From Variovorax sp. J2L1-78 (GTDB lineage: Bacteria; Pseudomonadota; Gammaproteobacteria; Burkholderiales; Burkholderiaceae_C), in assembly GCF_030317205.1 (NCBI RefSeq), contig NZ_JASZYB010000001.1:2232001-2296000 (forward strand): DNA of 64,000 nt. Reading direction: 5' to 3'. A program made the translations under genes and the position numbers. This document shows, piece by piece, positions 1 to 9,089 of the stretch (positions within the stretch are counted from its first letter, which is position 1; every line of letters begins with the position of its first letter). Below the pieces are notes generated by a model. That model made no database searches, was not told the DNA's origin, and saw only the letters and a program-made list of their open reading frames with translations.

Positions 1-1084
1 CCTCGGCGGTGTCGAGCACGCCGCGGCGGATCTGGTCGCGCTCGAGCGATTCGAACAGCGCCTTGAAGTTGCCCTCGCCGAAGCCGTCGCGGTAGTCGCC
101 GCGGCGCTCGATGAACTCGAAGAACACCGGCCCCAGCATCGGCGTGGAGAAGATCTGCAGCAAGAGGCGCGGCTGGCCGCCTTCGGTGGTGCCGTCCAGC
201 AGGATGCCGCGTGCCTGCAGTTCCGGCACGTTCTGGCCGTGGCCCGGCAGGCGGGTGTCGAGCATCTCGTAGTAGATGTCGTTGGGCGCGGTGGCCGTCT
301 GCACGCCGGCCAGGGCCAGCTTGTCCACGGCGTCCTTCAGGTTGTCGCAGATCAGCGCGATGTGCTGGATGCCTTCGCCGTTGAACTGCATCAGGAACTC
401 CTCGATCTGGCCGCCGCCCTTCTTGGATTCCTCGTTGAGCGGGATGCGGATCTTGCCGTCCGGTGCCGTCATGGCCTTCGAGGTGAGGCCGGTGTATTCG
501 CCGGAGATGTCGAAGTAGCGGATCTCGCGGAAGTTGAAGAGCTTCTCGTAGAAGTCGGCCCAGAAGGTCATGCGGCCGCGGTACACGTTGTGCGTGAGGT
601 GGTCGATGAGCTTGAGGCCGTGGCCGACCGGGTGGCGGTCCACGCCGTCGATGAACTCGAAGTCGATGTCGTAGATCGACTTGCCTTCTTCGTAGCGGTC
701 GATCAGGTACAGCGGCGCGCCGCCGATGCCCTTGATGGCCGGCAGGCGCAGCTCCATCGGGCCGGTGGCGATCTCGATCGGCTGGGCGCCCAGTTCGAGC
801 GCGCGGTTGTACGCCTTGTGCGCGTCCTTCACACGGAAGGCCAGGCCGCAGGCCGACGGACCGTGCTCCGCCGCGAAGTAGGCGGCCTGGCTCTTGGGCT
901 CGCGGTTCACGATGAAGTTGATGTCGCCCTGGCGGTACAACACCACGTCCTTGGAGCGGTGCTTGGCGACCAGCGTGAAGCCCAGCATCTCGAACACCGG
1001 CTCCAGCACGCCCGGCGTGGGCGAGGCGAACTCGACGAATTCGAAGCCTTGCAGGCCCATGGGGTTCTCGAAATGGTCAGCCAT
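1..1084 (-). CDS. hppD: 4-hydroxyphenylpyruvate dioxygenase (3' end cut by window edge)
   Basis: Converts 4-hydroxyphenylpyruvate to homogentisate in tyrosine breakdown, in the cytoplasm, using non-heme Fe(II) and O2. 361 codons are visible, close to the usual 360-375, so only the last few residues are missing. Two glyoxalase-fold halves can be read. The family iron ligands are present: His162 in DHLTHN, His241 in QHIALI and Glu323 in [10 protein letters not shown]. The start is ATG at 1084, beginning [10 protein letters not shown], as in bacterial homologues. It is divergent from an Lrp/AsnC regulator at 1206, and the space between them carries a repeated CTGCAA-type palindrome. Identity is strong. 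The 3' end and any following genes cannot be judged. Confidence 0.95.
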   Translation of the reverse strand, partial: MADHFENPMGLQGFEFVEFASPTPGVLEPVFEMLGFTLVAKHRSKDVVLYRQGDINFIVNREPKSQAAYFAAEHGPSACGLAFRVKDAHKAYNRALELGAQPIEIATGPMELRLPAIKGIGGAPLYLIDRYEEGKSIYDIDFEFIDGVDRHPVGHGLKLIDHLTHNVYRGRMTFWADFYEKLFNFREIRYFDISGEYTGLTSKAMTAPDGKIRIPLNEESKKGGGQIEEFLMQFNGEGIQHIALICDNLKDAVDKLALAGVQTATAPNDIYYEMLDTRLPGHGQNVPELQARGILLDGTTEGGQPRLLLQIFSTPMLGPVFFEFIERRGDYRDGFGEGNFKALFESLERDQIRRGVLDTAE

Positions 1085-1143
1085 CGTGTGTCTCCAGAAA
1101 TTGCAGGTGGGGTTCTGGCTGATGCTAGGCGCTTGCGGCACAC

Positions 1144-1195
1144 GATTCCTGCAACTTGCAGCCCTGCGATGGCCGATCACGCAGGATTCCTGCAA
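1144..1195. promoter_or_regulatory. Repeated CCTGCAA sites and palindrome between hppD and lrp-type gene
   Basis: The 11-mer GATTCCTGCAA occurs at 1144-1154 and again at 1185-1195, 41 bp apart, about four helical turns. The first copy runs into a perfect palindrome, CTGCAA-C-TTGCAG, at 1149-1161. A further inverted half-site, TTGCAGG, lies at 1101-1107. Several evenly phased sites are typical of Lrp/AsnC-family binding. That the neighbouring regulator binds here is an inference. Confidence 0.5.
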
Positions 1196-1205
1196 AATCC
1201 CAGCC

Positions 1206-1688
1206 ATGAGCGCTCCAGTCGAACTCGACACCATCGATTTGCGCGTGCTTCGCGCGTTGCAGGCCAACGGCCGCGCCACCTACGACGAGCTGGCGGCCCA
1301 GGTCAGCCTGTCATCGTCGGCCACGCTGCGGCGTGTCAAGCGGCTGGAGGAATCGGGCGTGATCCAGGGCTACGTCGCCCTGCTGCATCCGGAGCGCGTC
1401 GGCCTGCCGCTGATGGCCTACATCAACGTTCGGCTCGAGAAGCACACCGAGAGCCACAAGCGCAGCCCGATGGACGCCTTCCGAGCCTCCATCCAGGGCT
1501 GGCCCGAGGTGATCGAGTGCCATTCGCTCACCGGCGACATGGACTACCTGCTGCGCGTGGTGGTCGCCGACATGGCCCACTACTCGCGCTTCGTGATGGA
1601 CACGCTGCTCAAGCACCCGAGCGTGCAGGACTGCAAGACCAGCTTCGTGCTCGACCGGGTGAAGAGCACGACGGCGCTGCCGATCTGA
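1206..1688 (+). CDS. Lrp/AsnC-family transcriptional regulator
   Basis: 160-residue DNA-binding protein of the feast/famine (Lrp/AsnC) family. An N-terminal winged helix covers roughly residues 8-60 ([17 protein letters not shown], then [19 protein letters not shown]). A C-terminal RAM/AsnC ligand-sensing domain follows, with the family pattern [18 protein letters not shown]. The ATG at 1206 is chosen over an in-frame upstream start at 894 because the family begins just before the helix-turn-helix and the upstream part overlaps hppD. It is divergent from hppD with about 120 bp between them, so it probably controls that gene in response to tyrosine, phenylalanine or a related acid. The ligand is not known from sequence. 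Confidence 0.92.
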   Translation: MSAPVELDTIDLRVLRALQANGRATYDELAAQVSLSSSATLRRVKRLEESGVIQGYVALLHPERVGLPLMAYINVRLEKHTESHKRSPMDAFRASIQGWPEVIECHSLTGDMDYLLRVVVADMAHYSRFVMDTLLKHPSVQDCKTSFVLDRVKSTTALPI

Positions 1689-1711
1689 GGCTGAAGCGCC
1701 AAGCGCGAGGC

Positions 1712-2131
1712 TCAAGACACCAGCTTCGAGACGACGACGGAGTCGTCCTCCGGTGGATCGATCTCGCCGGTCAGGATCTTCGAGGCCTGCGTGGCGCAGT
1801 GCCCGGCGGCGGTCGCCTGCGCGCCGATGGCGTGCAGCATGGCTTCACGCTCCGCGGTCGTCATTTCCATCGACACCTTGCCCAGGTCGAGCGCCGCCGC
1901 CATCGCGTTGCTCGCCGCGACCAGGAACAGGTGGGAAGCCGCCCGCATGCGGTTGGCCTGCTGCGTGTCTTCCCGCGCGACCACGGGGCTGCGCCGCGCG
2001 GCGTCGGGTAGACCCGGCAGGTCCGTCGGCTCGAAGTGCGTCACCGGCAGGCGGTCGAGATCGCTGGCAGCGATCACCATGGCCAATGCCTTGTGTGCGG
2101 CGGTCACGGTGGACCGATGGTTTTCTCTCAT
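1712..2131 (-). CDS. Hypothetical protein, 139 aa
   Basis: Not recognised. The protein is soluble, with no signal peptide or membrane segment. It is alanine-rich in the middle (AASNAMAAALDLG) and ends with an acidic stretch (EIDPPEDDSVVVSKLVS). Start at 2131 (MRENHRSTV) is supported by GGAGGGA about six bases upstream on the minus strand; longer in-frame versions would run into livF. It lies about 60 bp downstream of livF on the same strand and could be the last gene of that operon, but nothing in it suggests a transport role. The predicted helices in the second half resemble the small antitoxin-like or DUF3077-type proteins common in this group, only by general appearance. Confidence 0.6.
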   Translation of the reverse strand: MRENHRSTVTAAHKALAMVIAASDLDRLPVTHFEPTDLPGLPDAARRSPVVAREDTQQANRMRAASHLFLVAASNAMAAALDLGKVSMEMTTAEREAMLHAIGAQATAAGHCATQASKILTGEIDPPEDDSVVVSKLVS

Positions 2132-2189
2132 TGTGAATCCCTCCACGGCAGACAGTGGCGCATTCTCGCGCAACGACGTCGCCGTGGCG

Positions 2190-2889
2190 TCAACGCGCCA
2201 CGCCGAGCAGGCGGTCGAGCACCTCGGGCTGGGTGCGCAGCACGTCGGCACGCGCGGTGTGCACCAGCCGCCCCTGGTCAAGCACCGCCGCATCGTCGGA
2301 GATCGCCAGCACCGCCTGCGGATGCTGCTCGACGATGATGGCCGCCAGCCCGTCGTCCTGCGTGATGCGGCGGATGACGCGCAGCAGCTCTTCCACGATG
2401 ATCGGCGCCAGGCCCTCGAGCGGCTCGTCGAGCAGCAGCAGGCGCGGGTTGAGCACCAGGGCGCGCGCAACGGCCAGCATCTGCTGCTCGCCCCCCGACA
2501 GTTGCGTGCCCAGGTTGCCCTTGCGTTCGGCCAGGCGTGGGAACATCGCGTAGACGCGCTCGGGCGTCCAGTGGCCGGGGCGTGCCACGGCGGTCAGGTT
2601 CTCGTGCACCGTCAGCGACTTGAAGATGTTGCGCTCCTGCGGCACCCAGCCGATGCCCGCGGCGGCGCGGCGGTGCGATGCCTGCCGGCTCAGTTCGACG
2701 CCACCGAGCACGATGCGCCCGCCGTGCTGGCGCGTGGCGCCGGCCAGCGTGTTGATCAGCGTCGTCTTGCCGGTGCCGTTGCGGCCGAGCAGCGCCAGCG
2801 TGCGGCCTTCGGCCAGCGTGAGCGAGATACCGGTGAGCACCACCGCTTCGCCGTAGCCCGCGCTCAGGTCGTCGATCTGCAGCAACGCG

Positions 2890-2897
<8 letters not shown>
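2190..2897 (-). CDS. livF: Branched-chain amino acid-type ABC transporter ATPase LivF
   Basis: 235-residue ATPase of a Liv/HAAT importer, acting at the inner face of the membrane. Walker A GRNGTGKT, signature LSGGEQQ and Walker B LLLLDEP are all present, and the length is standard for LivF. It overlaps the end of livG by 8 bp, as in a translationally coupled operon. It works with LivG, the permeases LivH and LivM, and the binding protein at 5610-6788. Liv-type systems take branched-chain amino acids, but many paralogues in this family of bacteria carry aromatic acids, amides or urea. The substrate is therefore not fixed by sequence. Confidence 0.93.
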
Positions 2898-3644
<747 letters not shown>

Positions 3645-3648
<4 letters not shown>

Positions 3649-4616
3649 CGCCGCCCCCAGGTCCACGGTTTGAGCAGCCGGTCGCGGCCGACCAGCACCA
3701 GCAGCACCAGGATCAGGCCGATCCAGAACATCCAGTACTGCGGCGTGACGGACGACAGCGCGTCCTGCAGCAGCTTGAAGACGACCGCGCCCGCGATGCC
3801 GCCGTAGAGCCAGCCCACGCCGCCGATCACGAGCATCAGCAGCACGTCGGCCGAGCGGTCGAAGGCCAGCACGTCGAGCGACGCGAAGCCGGTGGTCTGC
3901 GCCAGCAATGCGCCGGCCGCACCGGCGATGGCCGCCGCCACCGTGTAGATCACGGCCATGCGCGAGACGACCGGAATGCCGATCGCCATCGCGCGCAGCC
4001 GGTTGTCGCGGATGGCCTTGAGCGTGGCGCCGAAGGGCGAGCGCACCAGACGCCGCATCAGCAGAAAGAGCAGCAGCACCACCGACAGCGAATACCACGC
4101 GGCCGTGCGGCCGTAGAGGTCGAAGTCGAACTGACCCAGCACCGGCCCCATGACCACCCCCTGCAGCCCGTCGGCGCCGCCGGTCAGCCCGTCGAGCTTG
4201 TTGGCCAGCTCGAGCAGCAGCAGCGCGGTGCCCAGCGTGACCATCAGCCGCGTGAGATCGCTGCCGCGCAGGATCGTCACGCTGGCCAGCGCACCGACGC
4301 CCGCCGACAGCGCCACGGCGACCAGCAGGCCGACCGTCGGGTCGGGCATGACGTGCTTGGCGAACAGCGCCGCGGCATAGGCGCCGAAGCCGAAGAACGC
4401 CGCATGGCCGAGCGAGACGATGCCGGTGTAGCCCAGGATCAGGTCGAGCGACATCGCGAACAGCGCGACGATGGCGATCTCGTTGACCATCAACGCATGC
4501 GACGGCATGGCCAAGGGCAGTGCAAAGGCCAGCGCCCACACGGCGAACTCCCACGGGCGCCAGCGCGCCGGGTCGAGCAGGCGCTTGCGCAGCGCATCGG
4601 TCCGAGCGTCGTCCAT
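3645..4616 (-). CDS. livM: Branched-chain amino acid-type ABC transporter permease LivM
   Basis: 323-residue inner-membrane permease with about ten hydrophobic segments. The LivM hallmark GYTGIVSLGHAAFFGFGAY occurs near residue 65, and AIRDNRLRAMAIGIPV in the cytoplasmic loop contacts the ATPases. Start at 4616 (MDDARTDAL) overlaps the last base of the livH stop (TGATG), so the two are translationally coupled. It pairs with LivH to form the transmembrane channel. Substrate unknown, as for the other genes of the operon. Confidence 0.93.
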
Positions 4617-5488
4617 CACTTGCCGCCTCGCCGCGTGAACAGGCCCTGCGGACGCCACATGAGGATCAGGATCATCAGCAGATAGACCGTGAAGGCGCCC
4701 ATCTTCGGGATGAAATACTTGCCCGCGACGTCGGCCACGCCGAGCAGCAGGGCCGCCAGCAGCGGCCCGGTGATCGACGAGGTACCGCCGACGGCCACCA
4801 CGATGAGGAAATAGATCATGTACTTGAGCGGAAAGCTCGGGTCCAGCCCCAGGATCTCCGCGCCCAGTGCGCCGCCCAGCCCGGCGAGCCCCGAGCCGAC
4901 GGCGAAGGTGAGCAGGAACACGCGGTTCACGTCGATGCCCAGCCCGGCCGCCACCCGCGCGTCGTCGACCGCCGCACGCAGCCGGCTGCCGAAGCGCGTC
5001 TTGGACAGAATCAGCTGCAAGACGATGGCCAGCACCGCGCACACAGCGATGATGAAGAGCCGGTAGTGCCCCATGCCGAGCATCAGCGCGCCGTCGCCGA
5101 CCTCGGTGCGCCCGCGCAGCCATTCGGGCAGCTGGATGTTCTGCTGCGACGAGCCGACGAAGTAGTCGATGGCGGCCACCGCCATGAAGGTCAGGCCGAT
5201 GGAGAACAGCACCTGGTCAAGATGCGACTTGCCGTACATCGGCCGATACAGCGTGCGTTCCAGCAACGCGCCGGCCGCCCCCACCACGACGAAGGCCAGC
5301 GGCAGGCACAGCAGGAACGGGATGCCCAGCTTCTGCATGGCGAACACCGTGAGGTAGCCACCGGCCATCGCGAAGGCGCCGTGCGCTAGGTTGATGAAGT
5401 TCATCAGCCCGAGCGTCACGGCGAGGCCGACCGCGAGCACGAACAGCAGCATGCCGTAGGCAATGCCGTCGAAGAGAATCGTTAACAA
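4616..5488 (-). CDS. livH: Branched-chain amino acid-type ABC transporter permease LivH
   Basis: Inner-membrane permease with the family core GLMNFINLAHGAFAM near the N-terminus and eight or so membrane segments. I place the start at a TTG codon at 5488, giving 290 residues beginning (M)LTILFDGIAYG, which is where LivH homologues begin. A GGGGG ribosome-binding tract lies seven bases upstream. An ATG at 5530 would add 14 residues (MGARHEVRAT) that fall inside a repeated intergenic element (5495-5583), so it is less likely. The upstream control region of this gene is thus supplied by that repeat. Confidence 0.9.
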   Translation of the reverse strand: MLTILFDGIAYGMLLFVLAVGLAVTLGLMNFINLAHGAFAMAGGYLTVFAMQKLGIPFLLCLPLAFVVVGAAGALLERTLYRPMYGKSHLDQVLFSIGLTFMAVAAIDYFVGSSQQNIQLPEWLRGRTEVGDGALMLGMGHYRLFIIAVCAVLAIVLQLILSKTRFGSRLRAAVDDARVAAGLGIDVNRVFLLTFAVGSGLAGLGGALGAEILGLDPSFPLKYMIYFLIVVAVGGTSSITGPLLAALLLGVADVAGKYFIPKMGAFTVYLLMILILMWRPQGLFTRRGGK

Positions 5489-5494
5489 GGCTCG

Positions 5495-5583
5495 CCCCCA
5501 GGTTGCCCGCACTTCGTGTCGGGCGCCCACCCCCTACCGGGGGCAACACCAGCGGCCCGGCAAAGCCGGTTCCGCGGTGTTTC
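5495..5583 (-). repeat. Intergenic repeat element, copy 1
   Basis: Read on the minus strand, this starts GAAACACCGCGGAACCGGCT and contains the stem CCGGC/GCCGG, then CCCCC-GGTA-GGGGG, then ACACGAAGTG. The first 45 or so bases match copy 2 (21826-21916) with a single difference. It lies between the Liv binding-protein gene and livH and reads in the same direction as transcription. It looks like a REP-like palindromic element. It may act as an mRNA hairpin that separates expression of the binding protein from the permeases. Confidence 0.75.
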
Positions 5584-5609
5584 ACGAAAAGACCTCGGCG
5601 TACTTGGCA

Positions 5610-6788
5610 TCACTGCTTGTTCTTGCCGGGGTCCTTCACCGCCTTGATCACGTCGAACTCGACGTTGTAGAGCTGGCCGTCTTTCTTCTCGACCTTGCGC
5701 AGGTACACGTCCTGCACGATGTCGCGGGTCTGCGCGTCGATCAGCACCTGGCCGCGCGGGCTCTCGAAGATCTGGCCCTTCATCTTCTCCAGCAGCGTGG
5801 TGCCGTCGCCCTTGCCGCCGGTGGCCTTGAGGGCTTCGTAGATGACGCGCATGCCGTCGTAGCCGCCCATGGCCATGAAGTTGGGGCGCATGTTCTTGTT
5901 GGCCTTCTGGAAGGCCTCGACGAACTTCTTGTTCGCCGCCGACGGGTGCGCCGCCGAGTAGTGGTGCGAGGTGACCACGCCGAGCGCGCCGTCGCCCATG
6001 TCGTTGAGCTGGTCGTCGTCGGTCACGTCGCCGGTGGCGATGAGCTTGATGCCGGCCTTGTCCATGCCGCGCTCCAGGAACTGTTTCATGACGGCGGCAC
6101 CGGCGCCCGAGGGCACGAAGACGAAGAGCGCGTCGGGCTTGGCGTCGCGCACCTTCTGCAGGAAAGGCGCGAAGTCGGGGTTGCGCAGCGGCACGCGCAG
6201 CTTGTCGATCACCTTGCCGCCGTTGAGCTGGAAGCGCTCGGCAAAGAACTTTTCGGCGTCGTTGCCCGGGCCGTAGTCGGACACCAGCGTCACCACCGAC
6301 TTCACGCCGTTCTTCGGCGCCCAGTCGCCCATGGCCACCGACACCTGCGGCAGCGTGAAGCTGGTGCGCACGATGTACGACGAGGCCTCGGTGATGCTCG
6401 ACGTGGCCGCCGCCATCACGACCAGCGGCGTCTTCGACTGCGTGGCGATCGGGGCGGCGGCCAGCGCCGCCGGCGTCACGCCGAAACCGGCCAGCACATT
6501 GACCTTCTCGTTGACCACCAGCTCCTGCGCGAGGCGCTTGGTCACGTCGGGTGTGGCGACGTCGTCCTTGACGATCACCTCGATCTTGCGGCCGGCCACC
6601 GTGTCGCCGTTCTGCGCGATGTAGAGCTTGACCGCGGCCTCGATCTGCCGCCCGGTCGACGCCTGCTGGCCGGTCATCGGCAGGATCAGCCCGATCTTGA
6701 AGGGCGTCGTCTGCGCCTGGGCGGCGAGCGGCGCGGCCAGGGCGATGGCGGCCAGGCCGGCGGCCTGGACGAGGTGGCGTCGTTGCAT
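5610..6788 (-). CDS. Branched-chain amino acid-type ABC transporter substrate-binding protein
   Basis: 392-residue periplasmic binding protein of the LivK/Peripla_BP_6 family. The signal peptide is MQRRHLVQAAGLAAIALAAP with cleavage near AAQAQ. The mature domain begins TPFKIGLILPMTGQQASTGR, the standard Liv pattern. Start at 6788 is supported by GGAGAC seven bases upstream; an in-frame ATG at 6863 lacks that and would bury the signal peptide. It is the first gene of the operon that continues with livH, livM, livG and livF. About 120 bp including a repeat element separate it from livH. The ligand pocket cannot be read from sequence alone. Confidence 0.93.
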   Translation of the reverse strand: MQRRHLVQAAGLAAIALAAPLAAQAQTTPFKIGLILPMTGQQASTGRQIEAAVKLYIAQNGDTVAGRKIEVIVKDDVATPDVTKRLAQELVVNEKVNVLAGFGVTPAALAAAPIATQSKTPLVVMAAATSSITEASSYIVRTSFTLPQVSVAMGDWAPKNGVKSVVTLVSDYGPGNDAEKFFAERFQLNGGKVIDKLRVPLRNPDFAPFLQKVRDAKPDALFVFVPSGAGAAVMKQFLERGMDKAGIKLIATGDVTDDDQLNDMGDGALGVVTSHHYSAAHPSAANKKFVEAFQKANKNMRPNFMAMGGYDGMRVIYEALKATGGKGDGTTLLEKMKGQIFESPRGQVLIDAQTRDIVQDVYLRKVEKKDGQLYNVEFDVIKAVKDPGKNKQ

Positions 6789-7038
6789 GTCTTTGTCTCC
6801 GGTTGGTGGAATGCCGTTTCCCATCATTGTGGCCAGATGAAACGCCACCGCGTGCTCCGGCAATCACCTAGGCGCGCGTCGCGGACGGGGCATTCTGCGC
6901 GATCTTCACACCGCGTGCGCGGTCATCGCGCAGCCGCGCAGCGCGCCCGGCGGCGCCTGGCGATCGAGACGGCACGCAAGGTCTGGGGCGACGCCCGACC
7001 CGCCCGCGCTGGTAAAACACGGGGTTGGAGGAGACCCC

Positions 7039-7707
7039 ATGCAACTGTTTACCGGCCCCCTCAGCATGTTCGGCGCCAAGGCCGAGATCGCGGTGCGCGA
7101 GAAAGGTCTGAGCTTCGAGCAGGTGATGGTGCCCTTCGACCGGGACGACCGCTACCAGCCGCGGCACCCCGAGGTGCTGCGCATCAACCCGAAGCAGCAG
7201 GTGCCGGTACTGATCGACGGTGCGGTCGAGCTCTTCGACTCGACCCAGATCTTCGAGTACCTCGAGGACCTGAAACCGCAACCCGCCCTGTGGCCGACCG
7301 GGGGGGCGGCGCGGGCGCAGGCGCGCCAGCTCGAGCACCTGGCCGACGAGGTGTTCTTCCCGAACGTCGTCCGGCTCTTCGGTTTGCAGGACGCCATGCA
7401 GAGCGCCCCGGCCGTCGCCGCGTGTGCGGCCTGCGCCCGGCACTACGAGGCGATGGACGCCTTGCTGGCCGATCGTGAGCACCTCGCCGGCAGCTACTCC
7501 TACGCCGACATCGCCCTGTACATGGCGCACGTGTTCGCGGACCGCAAGGGTGCCGGAATGACCGACGCCACGCCGCGCCTCGTGGCCTGGCGCGAACGCG
7601 TCGGACAGCGCCCGGCGGTGCGGGCGGTGGTCGGGCCGATGATGGCGTTCCTGGCCTCGCAGGGCCGACCGGTGCCGCGCTTCCTCCAATCGCACCGCGC
7701 CCCGTGA
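7039..7707 (+). CDS. Glutathione S-transferase family protein
   Basis: 222-residue soluble protein with a thioredoxin-fold N-terminal half (MQLFTGPLSMFGAKAEIAVR, then KQQVPVLIDG with the cis-proline, then ELFDSTQIFEYLED with the glutathione gamma-glutamyl contact DS/T). A helical C-terminal half carries the SYSYADIALYM motif. Such enzymes conjugate or isomerise electrophiles with glutathione, substrate unknown. An ATG at 7039 follows GGAGGAGACCCC, a good ribosome-binding site. Its stop overlaps the GTG start of the next gene by four bases (GTGA), so the two are co-translated. Confidence 0.92.
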   Translation: MQLFTGPLSMFGAKAEIAVREKGLSFEQVMVPFDRDDRYQPRHPEVLRINPKQQVPVLIDGAVELFDSTQIFEYLEDLKPQPALWPTGGAARAQARQLEHLADEVFFPNVVRLFGLQDAMQSAPAVAACAACARHYEAMDALLADREHLAGSYSYADIALYMAHVFADRKGAGMTDATPRLVAWRERVGQRPAVRAVVGPMMAFLASQGRPVPRFLQSHRAP

Positions 7708-9086
7708 ACCGCATCGACGACTGGCTCGACTGGCTGCCCTCGCCCTCGCAGCACTTCCTGGTGGTCGCGGTCGGCCTGCTGGTCTACGTGCTCACCACGC
7801 GCACGCGGCGCGAGCAGCGCGCGCCCACCACCGCGATCGCCTGGGTCATGGGCATGCTGCTGCTGCCCTACTTCACGCTGCCGGTCTACCTTCTGTTCGG
7901 CCAGCGCAAGCTGCGCCCGGTGGGCCCGCCGCGCTCGCCGCGCAGCCTGCCGGCCGGCCACTGGGCGGCCGAGCTGATCGAAAGCTTCGGCCTGCCCGCC
8001 CCCGGGCGCTGCGCGCCGCGCTTCCATGCCGACGGCGCTGCCGCGCGGGACGCCCTGTGGCAGGTGATCGACGCCGCCCGCGTGCGCCTGGACATCTGCA
8101 CCTTCATCATCGGCGACGACGCGCTCGGCCATGAAGTCGTGGTGCGCCTGGCGCGACGCGCGCGCGAAGGCGTGCGGGTGCGCGTGCTGCTCGACGGCTT
8201 CGGCGCGCTGACGCTGCCGCCGCATCACTTCGACGCGCTGCGCGCGGCCGGCGGCCAGGTCGCGGTGTTCCGCCCCTTCTTCGGCCTGCGCCGCAGCGGG
8301 CCGCGCAACCTGCGCAACCACCGCAAGCTCGTGATCGCCGACGACACGCGGCTGTGGTCCGGCGGGCGCAACCTGGCGGGCGAGTACTTCACCGGCAACG
8401 ATGCCTACCCGGTGCCGTGGCGCGACCTCTCCTTCGACCTGACCGGCAGCGTGGCCGAAGCGGCGGCGCGGCAGTTCGAGCACGACTGGTGCTCGGTGCG
8501 CGACGACACGCCGCGCGAGATCGCGCCGATACACGACACCCCCGATGACGGCGCGCTCGCGCAGTTCCTGCCGAGTGGCCCCGACCAGACCGAGGACACG
8601 GCGCACGCCCTGCTCATCGACGCGTGCTTTCGCGCCGAGCACCGCATCCTCGCGGTCACGCCCTACTTCGTGCCCGACGACGGGCTGCGCAATGCGCTGC
8701 GGCTGGCGGCGCGGCGCGGCGTGCAGGTGACCATCGCGATCCCCTCGCGCTCGAACCACCGGCTCACCGACTTCGTGCGTGCGCGGGCCATGCGCGACCT
8801 GGCCGGCGCCGGCGTGACCTTCCGCATGCTGCCCTTCATGGCGCATGCCAAGGCTGTGGTGGTCGACGAAGAGCTGGCGATGTGCGGCTCGATCAACCTC
8901 GACCTGCGCAGCCTGCTGCTGAACCACGAAGCCGCGGTGGTGTTCTACGGCCGCACCGCCATCGACTGGCTGGCGCAGTGGATCGAGACCACCGCGTCGG
9001 CCGGCGAGCCCTACCGCGCGCGGCGGCCCGGCCTGCTGCGCGACCTGGCCGAAGGGCTGCTACTGACCGTCGCCTTCCAGCTGTAA
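7704..9086 (+). CDS. cls: Cardiolipin synthase (phospholipase D family)
   Basis: 460-residue membrane enzyme that joins phosphatidyl groups to make cardiolipin. Two N-terminal membrane helices (about residues 17-33 and 45-66) are followed by two PLD domains. Both HKD motifs are intact: His206-Lys208-Asp213 (NHRKLVIADD) and His381-Lys383-Asp388 (HAKAVVVDEE). The GTG start at 7704 overlaps the preceding stop. The gene ends three bases before the convergent kinase-like gene. Length and domain order match ClsA/ClsB-type synthases; which paralogue it is cannot be told here. Confidence 0.92.
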   Translation: MNRIDDWLDWLPSPSQHFLVVAVGLLVYVLTTRTRREQRAPTTAIAWVMGMLLLPYFTLPVYLLFGQRKLRPVGPPRSPRSLPAGHWAAELIESFGLPAPGRCAPRFHADGAAARDALWQVIDAARVRLDICTFIIGDDALGHEVVVRLARRAREGVRVRVLLDGFGALTLPPHHFDALRAAGGQVAVFRPFFGLRRSGPRNLRNHRKLVIADDTRLWSGGRNLAGEYFTGNDAYPVPWRDLSFDLTGSVAEAAARQFEHDWCSVRDDTPREIAPIHDTPDDGALAQFLPSGPDQTEDTAHALLIDACFRAEHRILAVTPYFVPDDGLRNALRLAARRGVQVTIAIPSRSNHRLTDFVRARAMRDLAGAGVTFRMLPFMAHAKAVVVDEELAMCGSINLDLRSLLLNHEAAVVFYGRTAIDWLAQWIETTASAGEPYRARRPGLLRDLAEGLLLTVAFQL

Positions 9087-9089
9087 GGC

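Noticed and set aside
5463-7478. 671-codon plus-strand open frame opposite the Liv genes and a GST gene
   Set aside because: It runs antisense through the binding-protein gene and into the sense of a GST gene in another frame. Its His/Arg/Ala-rich composition is what high-GC third positions produce. No domain is visible.
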